Source: JBEVJK01 sp963791325 (GTDB lineage: Bacteria > Pseudomonadota > Alphaproteobacteria > Rhizobiales > Rhizobiaceae). Taken from it: DNA of 64,000 bases. Of the stretch, positions 49,524-57,875 are shown in pieces; the stretch's first letter is position 1; each line of letters begins with the position of its first letter. The position numbers and the translations under genes are program-made. The stretch is from the NCBI GenBank assembly GCA_963791325.1, contig CAWBRU010000016.1, positions 175,262 through 239,261 of the forward strand. The letters are read 5' to 3'. A model generated the notes under the pieces. That model did not search any database. It saw only the letters and a list, made by a program, of their open reading frames with translations, and was not told the DNA's origin.

Positions 49524-50309
49524 TCAGTCCTTGAGGTTCTCGGGGTTGAGCTTCACCTTTAGCCAAGCTTGCGAACTCGCATCGAGCTTGCCGTCGGCGA
49601 GCATCTTAGCGATCGCATCGTTGATGGCCTTCTTCAGCCGTTCCTCGTTCTTGTTGAGCCCGATATGCGAGGGCGAGGTCATCAGCTGGAACTTCTGCTC
49701 CGGCTTCAAGTCCACTTGCTGGGCCAGGACCTGTGCGCCGACATCATTGCCGACCACCATGAGCTGGGTCTGACCGGAGATAAAGGCCTGGATCACCGCG
49801 TTGTAGTTGTCGAAGCGATGGATGTCGGCCGAAGCGGGCGCACCTTCAGTGAGCGAAGTGTCCTCCAGCGTGCCGCGGTTGACCGCGATCGACTTATCGG
49901 CCAGGTCCGCCTTGTCTTTCACCTCGAGCGCGGCCGGGCCGATAACGGCAATATAGTAGGGTGCGTAAGCAGCGGCAAAGTCGATGACCTCGGCGCGCTC
50001 CTTCGAGTAGCCGACGCTCATCAGCATATCGACGCGCTTTTCCGTGAGATAGGGAATGCGGTTCTGACCGGTAACGGACACCGGGTTCAGCTTCACCTTG
50101 AGCGTATCGGCAATGTATTGCGCGACATCCATGTCGTAGCCCTTAAGGCTCATGTCGGCACTGGCCGAAGAGAAGGGCGGGAAGTCGGCAAACACGCCGA
50201 CATTGATCTGGCCGGCGGCGGTGATGTCATCGATGGCGTCTGCATGGGCGAGGGTGACCCCGGCAAAGAGCGCCATGGCCAGCAGCGACGTACGAAAAGC
50301 TGTCTTCAT
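49524..50309 (-). CDS. Polar amino-acid ABC transporter substrate-binding protein
   Basis: A 261-residue periplasmic binding protein (SBP_bac_3): signal peptide (SLLAMALFAGVTLAHA), then AIDDITAAGQINVGVFADFP with PFS, LKGYDMDVAQYIADTLKVKL and RIPYLTEKRVDMLMSVGYSK. Later come ADLADKSIAVNRGTLEDT and NKNEERLKKAINDAIAKMLA. The ligand-binding Arg of the family is at PYLTEKRVD. ATG 50309 has GGAAGGAA upstream. It heads the operon with the two permeases. The ligand is probably a polar amino acid, but this cannot be specified. Confidence 0.85.
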   Translation of the reverse strand: MKTAFRTSLLAMALFAGVTLAHADAIDDITAAGQINVGVFADFPPFSSASADMSLKGYDMDVAQYIADTLKVKLNPVSVTGQNRIPYLTEKRVDMLMSVGYSKERAEVIDFAAAYAPYYIAVIGPAALEVKDKADLADKSIAVNRGTLEDTSLTEGAPASADIHRFDNYNAVIQAFISGQTQLMVVGNDVGAQVLAQQVDLKPEQKFQLMTSPSHIGLNKNEERLKKAINDAIAKMLADGKLDASSQAWLKVKLNPENLKD

Positions 50310-50651
50310 GTCTCGTGTTCCTTCCAAAATGTTGAGCGTCCGACCCGGCTGCGGTTTGTTGGTTGGGTCCGCCGACCCTGCGTCGCCGGTGCAGTTCGGC
50401 TATCAAACCTTGCGACGGTACCCGATCGGTTGGTGGCAAACTTCTGTGAAGACGTGCCAGTGCCTCGCTGTGATAGGTCCAGTGTCAAGGCATTTGCGCA
50501 TCGGCGAAAATACGACGCGAGTGCCAGAGCAAGGCCGCTTGCACCAGTTAAAGCGTTATGCGGGGCCTCTCAGCGCCGAAGCTTGTTGCTCCGACCTTCG
50601 AGATAGGCGAACCCGAGGCGGGCATCGTTGATCTCGGTCCTCCTCTCGTTT
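50310..50651 (-). other. Promoter region of the amino-acid transporter
   Basis: A gap of 340 bp between the DJ-1/PfpI stop and the binding-protein start. No gene seen; it should hold the operon promoter. Confidence 0.4.
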
Positions 50652-51257
50652 CTATTCTGCCACCGGCATACCAAGCCAGTGCTCGTATTCCATGTAGTGG
50701 GCCGTATCGTCGGCCTGCCTTGCGCCGAGCAGCTTGCCAACGACATACAGCGACATGTCGATGCCTGCCGAGACGCCCGCCGAAGTGACGATCCGGCCGT
50801 TATCGACCCAGCGCTCGTCAGGATGCTGCACCGTGTTCGGCGCGACCGCCTTTAGCTCCTCAAACGCTGTGTGATAGGTCGTCGCCGCCAGCCCTTCGAG
50901 GAGCCCCGCCTTGCCAAGCACCAGCGCGCCAGTGCAGACCGACAGCGTCATGTCGGTCATGCTGTCGACCTTCTTGATCCAGTCAAGTACCGCCTCGTTG
51001 TAAATGATCGTCCGCACGCCGCGTCCGCCGGGAACCAGCAAAATGTCGGGATCTGGGCAGTCGTAAATTGAATAGCGCGGGTTAACGCTCAAGCCGTTGC
51101 GCGCCGACACTGGCTCAGACTTCTCGGCGACGGTGTAGACGAAAAACGGTGGCTCAGGATCATCCTGGCGCGTCGTGGCAAAGACCTCATACGGCCCTGC
51201 GAAATCGAGGATTTCGACTTCATCGAAGATCAGAATAGCGACATTGCGGCGGCTCAT
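50652..51257 (-). CDS. DJ-1/PfpI family protein (class I glutamine amidotransferase-like)
   Basis: A 201-residue cytoplasmic protein. VAILIFDEVEILDFAGPYEV carries the family Glu, LLVPGGRGVRTIIYNEAVLD the central strand, and MTLSVCTGALVLGKAGLLEG the nucleophile Cys, followed by ATTYHTAFEEL with the His. It resembles isonitrile hydratase-like and AraC-linked GATase1 members; the reaction is unknown. ATG 51257 is preceded by GAGAAGGG at a good distance. It reads in the same direction as the downstream amino-acid transporter but is separated by 340 bp. Confidence 0.8.
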   Translation of the reverse strand: MSRRNVAILIFDEVEILDFAGPYEVFATTRQDDPEPPFFVYTVAEKSEPVSARNGLSVNPRYSIYDCPDPDILLVPGGRGVRTIIYNEAVLDWIKKVDSMTDMTLSVCTGALVLGKAGLLEGLAATTYHTAFEELKAVAPNTVQHPDERWVDNGRIVTSAGVSAGIDMSLYVVGKLLGARQADDTAHYMEYEHWLGMPVAE

Positions 51258-52228
51258 GCGGACCCTTCTCACGTTACGCTAGCCCAGATCGACGGTTATG
51301 GTGATAGGCAAAAGCAAGGTGCCAGGCGCACGCTGTTATGGTCCGTGGCACGACACCAGGCTAAGGCAACACGTTGAGCAGTCAAGGCAGATTGGATCGA
51401 GGCGGCAGAGCCGAGGGGGCTATTGCTCAAATCAAGGAGAGTTGTCGGCGCGTTAGGTTGTATAACCCGCGCTCGCCGCAGCGCGCCCGGTTCAGCCAGG
51501 AAATTCGGGACGCCGCTCCAAATTCGCGTTCAGAGCGTGTGACATGCAGGCCAGAATCCGCGCAGTCGCCGCGTTGCAGAACGTGATCGCGTCGTTGACC
51601 TCCACAAGCCGTCGTCGAGGAGGTGGCCCCCCACAAATTCGCCCGCGCCCCCGTCCGCCGAAGTGCCCCCGGGTTGGCCAGCTGGCATGAGCGGAGCTGG
51701 TACCCGCTCGCCATTGGCTAAGCGTCGCAGCGGCGTAAACTCCACCAACAAGGCGGGGTAAATCGGGCTGGAGCAGAAGTCGCACTTCCTCACCGCCTTG
51801 CAGCTGTGGACGCCCGTCGGCATCTCCTCCATGCTGCGCCAACCACTGGTTGCATAGTCTGTGATGACGGAAACCCGACGCCGCGAGCCATCCCGCCAGT
51901 CGGCAGCCAGGGAGAAGCATGAATGCGTCCCCTTTGGGCAGAATCGATGGTTCTTCCCCACAGGTCTGCCTTCGCTGTTGCCTGAGCCAAGGCGGATATG
52001 CGTCCCGGCACCAGGCGGCCCCGGGGTCGATCCCGGTGGCGGAGGTAGGGGGCAATGTGGGGTCCGACCGGCCAGAAGGCGCTGGCCTGCCCTCGCGTCG
52101 CCCCGAGTAAGAAGCGTCCGATCCGGCGGCACTTGACGACCTGACTAGCCGCCCGATGTCTTAGCGCGGCCGGCCGATGTTGCACCGTCGGCAGCGACCG
52201 CTCAGCCAAGCGCCAAGAGGCTCGCGTC
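51258..52228 (-). other. Unassigned stretch with long antisense-like frames
   Basis: Minus frames over 51427-52317 are open for up to 600 bases. A CDFCSSPIYPALLVEF stretch (near 51780) looks like a zinc-ribbon start and VNDAITFCNAATARILACMS (near 51590) is helical, but they lie in different frames and no family emerges. Probably a decayed gene. Confidence 0.35.
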
Positions 52229-52426
52229 ATGGCCAAAGCCAAGCATATACCGGATGCGCTGCGCGAACTGGATGCGCTTGACAACATTGACCAGGCCGGG
52301 GCGCATATGTTCACCAATCAGCAACTGATCTTGACCCTGAGTGACGCGAGCAGAGCCGCAAAGGCCAGCATGGCGCTAGTCGCGACCTATAATCGCCTCA
52401 CCGTAGCTCGATCTCTCATGGTGTAG
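52229..52426 (+). CDS. Small hypothetical helical protein, 65 aa
   Basis: The product is helical (DALRELDALDNIDQAGAHMF, LSDASRAAKASMALVATYNR) with no membrane segment. It starts at ATG 52229 after an AAGAGG-type ribosome site. Family unknown; it stands alone. Confidence 0.4.
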   Translation: MAKAKHIPDALRELDALDNIDQAGAHMFTNQQLILTLSDASRAAKASMALVATYNRLTVARSLMV

Positions 52427-53182
52427 GCAACCGAGAAGATTTCGGCATGAGGACGACGCCAATCGCATCGTTGAGCTCGGGTTGCGTTGGCGCATCTCAG
52501 CAAACGGTGCTTCATTGTGTAGGAATACGCTCAGCGAGCCGACGCGGGCCGGCAGGTGGTCCTTACGCGTCTGGGTCGAGGCGAGATGCGCTCCGGACGA
52601 CGGCAACTTTGTTTGCAACTACAGCTATCATGAGCTTTGCAAGATCTTGGAAACGTTGAAGAAACGGCTGCCCTCCTGGGGCTCTCGTCGATACATCAAA
52701 GGCCTTGCGAGAGCAGTCCCAATTGAGCCGCCATCATTTCGAGGGAGACAAAAGCGCGGGACCGAGGCATAGGCCTGGATGAGCCACGTGATGCAATCGG
52801 GGAGCTCTCAAGAAGGCATCGGGGCTTGACGAAAAATAGCCCCCGATACCGGAGGAATGGGCCCATATGGAACGATACTGATCCCACTCTGGTGCGGATA
52901 CACGTCCCTCCAGGCAAGACAACTACTGCAAGTTCATTCGGTGCGACCGCACCCGAGCCTTTCGCCGTGGTGGGATCGAACCGTTGCCGAGCCGATCGGC
53001 CGTGATGGAGATCGGATTGAACATGGCGATCGCTCCCAACCGCTTTGACTCAGAAAAGTCGCGGGTGCCCTATCCTAGCACAACTCCAGGGCAGATCTTA
53101 CCCCAGCTAAGGCCGAGCGGCGGCTATCGAACGCTGTTGGTCGGGCCCGCCGTCGCTGTTCGATTGAGTGCCGGGTCGGGTC
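52427..53182 (+). other. Gene-poor stretch
   Basis: Short frames on both strands without domains. No RNA gene recognised. Confidence 0.4.
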
Positions 53183-53398
53183 CTAGGCTTTGTCCTCGTA
53201 TTTAAAGGAGACGCTCACCCTGGCACGGTAGGCCTCTACCTTCCCGTCCTTGAGCTGGAGGTCGAGTTTCACGACCTCCGCGATGCGCAAGTCACGCAAG
53301 CTACTCGATGCGCGTTCGACAGCGGCGCGCGCGGCGTCGTCCCAAGACCTGGTGCTCGTGCCGACTAGTTCAATGATCTTATAGACGCTATTCGACAT
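53183..53398 (-). CDS. Dodecin family flavin-binding protein
   Basis: A 71-residue protein with the dodecin pattern: VYKIIELVGTSTRSWDDAAR, AAVERASSSLRDLRIAEVVK and LDLQLKDGKVEAYRARVSVS. These give a strand-helix-strand-strand layout that assembles into a dodecameric flavin store. The helix Trp of SWDDAA matches the flavin-stacking position of bacterial dodecins. ATG 53398 has a GGAGG ribosome site. The length is exactly normal for the family. Confidence 0.85.
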   Translation of the reverse strand: MSNSVYKIIELVGTSTRSWDDAARAAVERASSSLRDLRIAEVVKLDLQLKDGKVEAYRARVSVSFKYEDKA

Positions 53399-53640
53399 AG
53401 GTTCCTCCCGTTTGATCGCTCGAACCTGCGTGGCCTTCCCGCAGCTTGTCCACTCGGAGGCTGCTTGCGAGCCTATTTCCGGCAAACTCAAGTGCCGCGG
53501 AAGCATAACTCCGCCTTGAGGCGTTGTCGAAAATTGTCGAGTGGGTTGAGCCTAGGCCTTGTGCTATTCGACCGCCAGCTGGCTCTTGCGATAGTTACAA
53601 CGTCGTTACCAAGGGAGGTCGGCGTTCAGGCTGTCATGGG

Positions 53641-53690
53641 CCCTTTCGCGGCGGAGGCACGATTTCGAGTCCGGTTGGGCGTGTGATGAA
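53641..53690 (+). repeat. Degenerate copy of the tRNA-Glu 3' end (candidate second att site)
   Basis: It matches 8401-8446 in 34 of the first 40 bases (same orientation), and similarity resumes further downstream where both copies end in AACTTAGC (8458-8465 and 53697-53704). The T-stem pairing and the CCA are damaged, so it is a decayed direct repeat. Together with the 8.4-kb copy it brackets about 45 kb. Confidence 0.6.
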
Positions 53691-53819
53691 ATCAGCAACT
53701 TAGCGTCATGAGCGGCCGGCCTGCCGCGCGCGACGGCGAGGCCGAGCAGCTACCGTTGGCGCTTCTCTTGAATAGCGGCTATCCGGTCGGCCTGGGCGCC
53801 AATTGGACGTTAGAGCGGT

Positions 53820-54767
53820 TCACGTTTTGACGGAAGCGTATCCAGCATTTGCGAGATAGCTCTGGCATTCGCGGGGTTCGATTGTTTCGACCAGGTGGCC
53901 GATGTGGCGCCAAGTGTCTTCGACGGTGCGCGTCTGGGCGACCCGCATCCAGTGCTTGATCTTGGCGAAGGTTTGCTCGATCGGATTGAGATCGGGAGAA
54001 TAGGGCGGCAGGTACCAGAGCCGCGCGCCGGCGGCCCGGATCATCTGTCTGATGGCAGCCGACTTGTGTGAGCCGAGGTTATCCATGACGACGATGTCGC
54101 CGGGTTTCAGATTGGGGACGAGCTACTGCTCCACATAGGCGCGGAAGCATTGGCCGTTGATCGGACCGTCGAAGACGCACGGAGCGGCAAGCCGGTCGCA
54201 GCGCAAGGCGCCGAGGAAGGTCAGCGTGCGCCAGTGGCCATGCGGGGCGAAGCTGCGCAGGCGCTTGCCTCTCGGTCCCCAGCCGCGTCGCGGAGCCATG
54301 TTGGTCTTGATCCAGGTCTCGTCGATGAAGACCAGCCGCCGCGGGTCGAGGCCGGCTTGCCAGGATCTCCAACGCTGCCGTCGGCGGGCAATGTCGGAGC
54401 GGGCCTGCTCAAGGGCGAACAGCGTTTTTTTGAACCGCAGTCCCTCGCGCCGCAGGAACAGCCAGACCGCGTTGTGCGAGACCTTCACCCCGCGATCCGC
54501 CAGTTCGTCCTTCAGACGATGAAGCGACAGATGTGGGGTCTGGTTGATCCGCTCCACGATGAAGGCGCGATGCGGCTCAAGCACGCGCTTGCGATGCCCG
54601 CCCATCTTGCCGGGCGCCACCGAGCCGGTCGCGCGATGGCGCTGCGACCACTTCACCACCGAAGAAACCGCAACGCCGAACCGCGCCGCAACCAACCGGC
54701 AGCTATCGCCGGCCAAAACCGCCGCCACAACACGCTCACGGAGATCGGTCGAAAGGGCTCGCGTCAT
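53820..54767 (-). pseudogene. IS630 family transposase with an internal TAG
   Basis: ATG 54767 begins an N-terminal helix-turn-helix (STDLRERVVAAVLAGDSCRL, ASRFGV-like). The DDE core follows with VFIDETWIKTNM (first Asp), VVMDNLGSHK (second Asp) and YSPDLNPIEQTFAKIK (Glu). At 54125-54123 a TAG interrupts the frame between FRAYVEQ and LVPNLKPGD; reading continues in the same frame to 53820, so a single base change is the only defect seen. Family length (about 315 residues) is normal. Terminal inverted repeats could not be fixed by eye; the left end may be near 53811. Confidence 0.8.
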
Positions 54768-55181
54768 CCGATGCTGGCCTCCACTCCAGCCAGCATCGTA
54801 AATCACAAAATCCGAAACACCGGAATCTGGAGGCTTCTGTGAGGCCGCATGCTCGACGGAGCCGCCTGGCAGGACGTCGGACCTCATTGTAAGCCGGATT
54901 GAACGAAGCCGCGGGGCAGGACTGGCACTATGGGGATTGTAGCCCGGAGCAGCGGCCGGGATAGTCTTCGCCAGATTGATGAAGGGCTTTCGGGATGCGA
55001 TGACGGCGAAGGAGGCCACGATAGAGGACAGAATCTTGATGGCGGGTGCCGCCGGTCAGATTGCTGTGCCCCTCATCACCAGCCTGGCTGCTTCCACCCT
55101 TCTGCGATGGGCCAAGAGTTGGCGTTCCGGCGTCCATGGTGACGGATGCTGGGCATAGCGATGAGGACACACTGGGCGCGA
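54768..55181 (-). other. Region between IS630 and the IS91-type transposase
   Basis: It probably holds the 3' terminal part (ori/ter end) of the IS91-type unit and the end of IS630. A plus frame 54976-55158 encodes 60 residues of helical character without a known domain. Confidence 0.35.
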
Positions 55182-56369
55182 TCATGAGGTGTCGCTCCAG
55201 AAAGGGCTCGGCGGCGCCTGTCCGCACCGCCAGATGGCGAGGGTGATCATCGGTCCTCCGCAGCATAGGCAGCGATGCACTGATGCGAGGGGTGCGGCGG
55301 CGGCGGTGCTTTCGGCATCCGGTTCGAGATTGTTCTGTTGCGGGTTGGCCAGCAGGCTGCGGCACAGCTCGAGCCTGGTGGTGCGATGACCATTGGCGAG
55401 GAAGCCATAGTGGCGGATGCGATGGAAGCCGTCCGGTAAGGTGTGCAGCAGGAAACGACGGATGAACTCGTGGGCGTCGAGCGTCATGATCCTCGTCCTG
55501 CCGCCATGACGAGTATCTCTCCAGCGGAACGCGACGCGATCGTCGTCCATGCTGATCAGCCGGGAGTTGGCGATGGCGACGCGATGGGTGTAGCGGCCGA
55601 GATAGGCCAGCACCTGTTGCGGCCCGCCGAAGGGCGGCTTGGCGTAGACGACCCATGCGAGGCGACGGACCTCGGCCAACAGGCGGGTGAAGGCGGCTGG
55701 CTCGGCCAAGCCGGCGAGATCGCCGAAGAACTTGAGGCTGTCCGCATCGAAGGCGGCGCGCAGCGCCTCCAGAAACAGCCGCCGAAACAGATGCGACAGC
55801 ACGCGTACCGGCAGGAAGAAACCGGGTCGGCAGGAGATCCAGCGCGTGCCATCGAGGGACAGGCCGCCGCCCGGCACGATGCAATGCAGGTGGGGATGAT
55901 AGGTGAGGGTCTGGCCCCAGCTGTGCAGCACCGCGATGAGGCCGATCTCGGCGCCAAGATGCCTGGGATCGGCGGCGATCATGCGCAGCGTCTGGGCCGC
56001 TGCCTTGAACAGGATGGCGTAGACTATCGCCTTGTTCTGGAAGGCGATCGCGGCGATCTCGGCCGGCAGGGTGAACACCACGTGGAAGTAAGCAACCGGC
56101 AGGAGCTCGGCCTGCCGCGCGGCAAGCCAGTCCCGGCAGGCCTGGCCTTGGCACTTCGGGCAGTGACGGTTGCGGCAGGAATTGTAAGCCACACGGATCG
56201 CCCCGCAGGACCGGCAGCCCTCGACATGGCCGCCCAGTTCGGCCCTTCGGCACAGCTCAATCGCGCTCATCACACGCCGCTCGACACGTCCGAGATGACC
56301 GATATTGACCTGCCGATATGCCTCGCCATGGCGGCGGAAGATATCCGCCACCTCCAGTCTCGCCGGCAT
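55182..56369 (-). CDS. IS91 family transposase (HUH, rolling-circle)
   Basis: An intact 395-residue transposase. The N-terminal zinc-binding domain has CRSCGAIRVAYNSCRNRHCP with KCQ. The HUH metal motif is HPHLH in TLTYHPHLHCIVPGGG. The catalytic Tyr region is VLAYLGRYTHRVAIANSRLI, and a second Cys motif CLCCGG lies near the C terminus. Such enzymes move DNA by a rolling-circle mechanism and can carry adjacent genes past a weak terminator. It starts 12 bp after the stop of a tyrosine recombinase gene that belongs to the same unit. Confidence 0.88.
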   Translation of the reverse strand: MPARLEVADIFRRHGEAYRQVNIGHLGRVERRVMSAIELCRRAELGGHVEGCRSCGAIRVAYNSCRNRHCPKCQGQACRDWLAARQAELLPVAYFHVVFTLPAEIAAIAFQNKAIVYAILFKAAAQTLRMIAADPRHLGAEIGLIAVLHSWGQTLTYHPHLHCIVPGGGLSLDGTRWISCRPGFFLPVRVLSHLFRRLFLEALRAAFDADSLKFFGDLAGLAEPAAFTRLLAEVRRLAWVVYAKPPFGGPQQVLAYLGRYTHRVAIANSRLISMDDDRVAFRWRDTRHGGRTRIMTLDAHEFIRRFLLHTLPDGFHRIRHYGFLANGHRTTRLELCRSLLANPQQNNLEPDAESTAAAAPLASVHRCLCCGGPMITLAIWRCGQAPPSPFWSDTS

Positions 56370-56381
56370 GGGCGGACCGGA

Positions 56382-57242
56382 TCAGCCCGGCGGCACCACC
56401 TCGATGTTCAGCCGGTCGAGCGGGCTCGTCGTGCGCCGGATCAGGCCGTTCGAGACCTTGGTGTAGCGCGCCGTCGAGGAAAGATTGTTGTGACCAAGCA
56501 GCACCTGGATGATGCGGATATCGGTGCCGTTCTCGAGCAGATGCGTGGCGAAGCTGTGCCTGAGCGTGTGCACCGTCACGCGCTTGTCGATGCCGGCGGC
56601 GGCTCGTGCCGAGCGGCAAGCCGAATACAGCACCTGCACGTCGATGGGACGGCTCACGTCCCGGCCGGGAAACAGCCAGCCCTGCGGCTTCGCCAGACGC
56701 CAGTAGACCCGCAGGATGCGCAGAAGCTGCGCCGACAGCATCACGGTGCGGTCCTTGCCGCCCTTGCCATGCTCGACACGGATCACCCCGCGACCGCTGT
56801 CGATGTCACCGACCTTCAGCCCGACGGTCTCCGAGGCGCGAAGACCTGCTGCGTAGGCCGTCGTCAGGGCCGTGCGCGTCTTCAGGCTCGGCACCGCCTC
56901 CAGGAAACGGACAACCTCGTCGGTGCTGAGAACTACCGGCAGCGTGCGCGGCGAGCGGGCATACACGATCCGCTCCGGAATCTCGGCATGGCCCAACGTC
57001 ACGCCGTAGAAGAACCGCAGCGCGCACACAGTCTGGTTCAGCGCCGGCCATGAAATCCCCTGAGAAACCAGATGCACCTGGAAGGCGCGGACGTCCTCAA
57101 GTCCGAGCCGCTCCGGAGAGCGGCCGAAATGGCGGGAAAACTTTGCCACCGCGTGCACGTAGGATCGCTGCGTGGCCGGCGACAGATTGCGGATCGTCAT
57201 GTCCTCGATCATGCGCCGGCGAAGAGGGCTCAACTCGGCCAT
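56382..57242 (-). CDS. Tyrosine recombinase of the IS91-type unit
   Basis: An intact 286-residue XerC/D-like integrase. The core-binding domain is SPATQRSYVHAVAKFSRHFG. The catalytic domain has Arg in AAGLRASETVGLKVGD, HxxR in HTLRHSFATHLLENGTDI, His in LLGHNNLSSTARYTKV and Tyr in ARYTKV. ATG 57242 follows AGGAG, and the usual N-terminal sequence begins there. The stop lies 12 bp before the IS91 transposase start, a typical pairing in this branch of IS91 elements. Confidence 0.85.
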   Translation of the reverse strand: MAELSPLRRRMIEDMTIRNLSPATQRSYVHAVAKFSRHFGRSPERLGLEDVRAFQVHLVSQGISWPALNQTVCALRFFYGVTLGHAEIPERIVYARSPRTLPVVLSTDEVVRFLEAVPSLKTRTALTTAYAAGLRASETVGLKVGDIDSGRGVIRVEHGKGGKDRTVMLSAQLLRILRVYWRLAKPQGWLFPGRDVSRPIDVQVLYSACRSARAAAGIDKRVTVHTLRHSFATHLLENGTDIRIIQVLLGHNNLSSTARYTKVSNGLIRRTTSPLDRLNIEVVPPG

Positions 57243-57875
57243 CTCAATGCTCCTGTTCCAAAGATTGCGCTTCAACAGCCGCAATCGTTCAAAACAGAAG
57301 CTTCACCCGCAAACCGACCCGCCAAATGCCGCGTCAGCGGCTTCGTTCAATCCCAACGATTCAATTAATCCGTGAACCACTCTAGAGCCGCAAGCGAAGC
57401 TCTTTTCACCACCGGCTGAACATCTCGGATTTCAACGACGGCACTGCCGGGGTCGGCTGCTCCGACACCGGATCCTTGCCCCGTCGAAGCACGCTGACGC
57501 AGCGGGCTCACGAACGGCGCAAAAAAGGCGATGCCCCCGCGATCGCGGCCTCGAATGGTTGCCAGCAGGGGCTCGGTTCGGGGTAACCCAGCCTACCAGA
57601 TCGAACAACGGGCGACTTTCTACAGCTCCTACGGCAAACGTCAATTATGAGAGCACATTGTGCCGATCCCCAGGGTAGGCAAGATCTCTTTCAGGTAGGT
57701 CGATGAAGTAGCCGAAATCGCTGGAGTCACACTCCTGACTAGCTTAGCCGTAAGCGGACATCACGCTGCACCTATAGATTTCCCCTGGTCTGCCAGTTAG
57801 AGAGTTCGCCTTGAACGTCCTTCTTCGATGACGAGTTCAGTGGAGCAGGCTGGAAGATGCCCATTACTTGACGAC
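57243..57875 (-). other. Gap between the IS91-type unit and the aminopeptidase gene
   Basis: It should contain the 5' end of the IS91-type unit and the 3' trailer of the aminopeptidase operon. A minus frame 57432-57644 has no domain. The exact element end cannot be seen. Confidence 0.35.

Noticed and set aside
49569..50606. A 345-residue open frame on the plus strand
   Set aside because: It is antisense to the amino-acid-binding protein and has no domain of its own.
55443..57053. A 536-residue open frame on the plus strand
   Set aside because: It is antisense to the IS91 transposase and recombinase genes, both of which show catalytic motifs.
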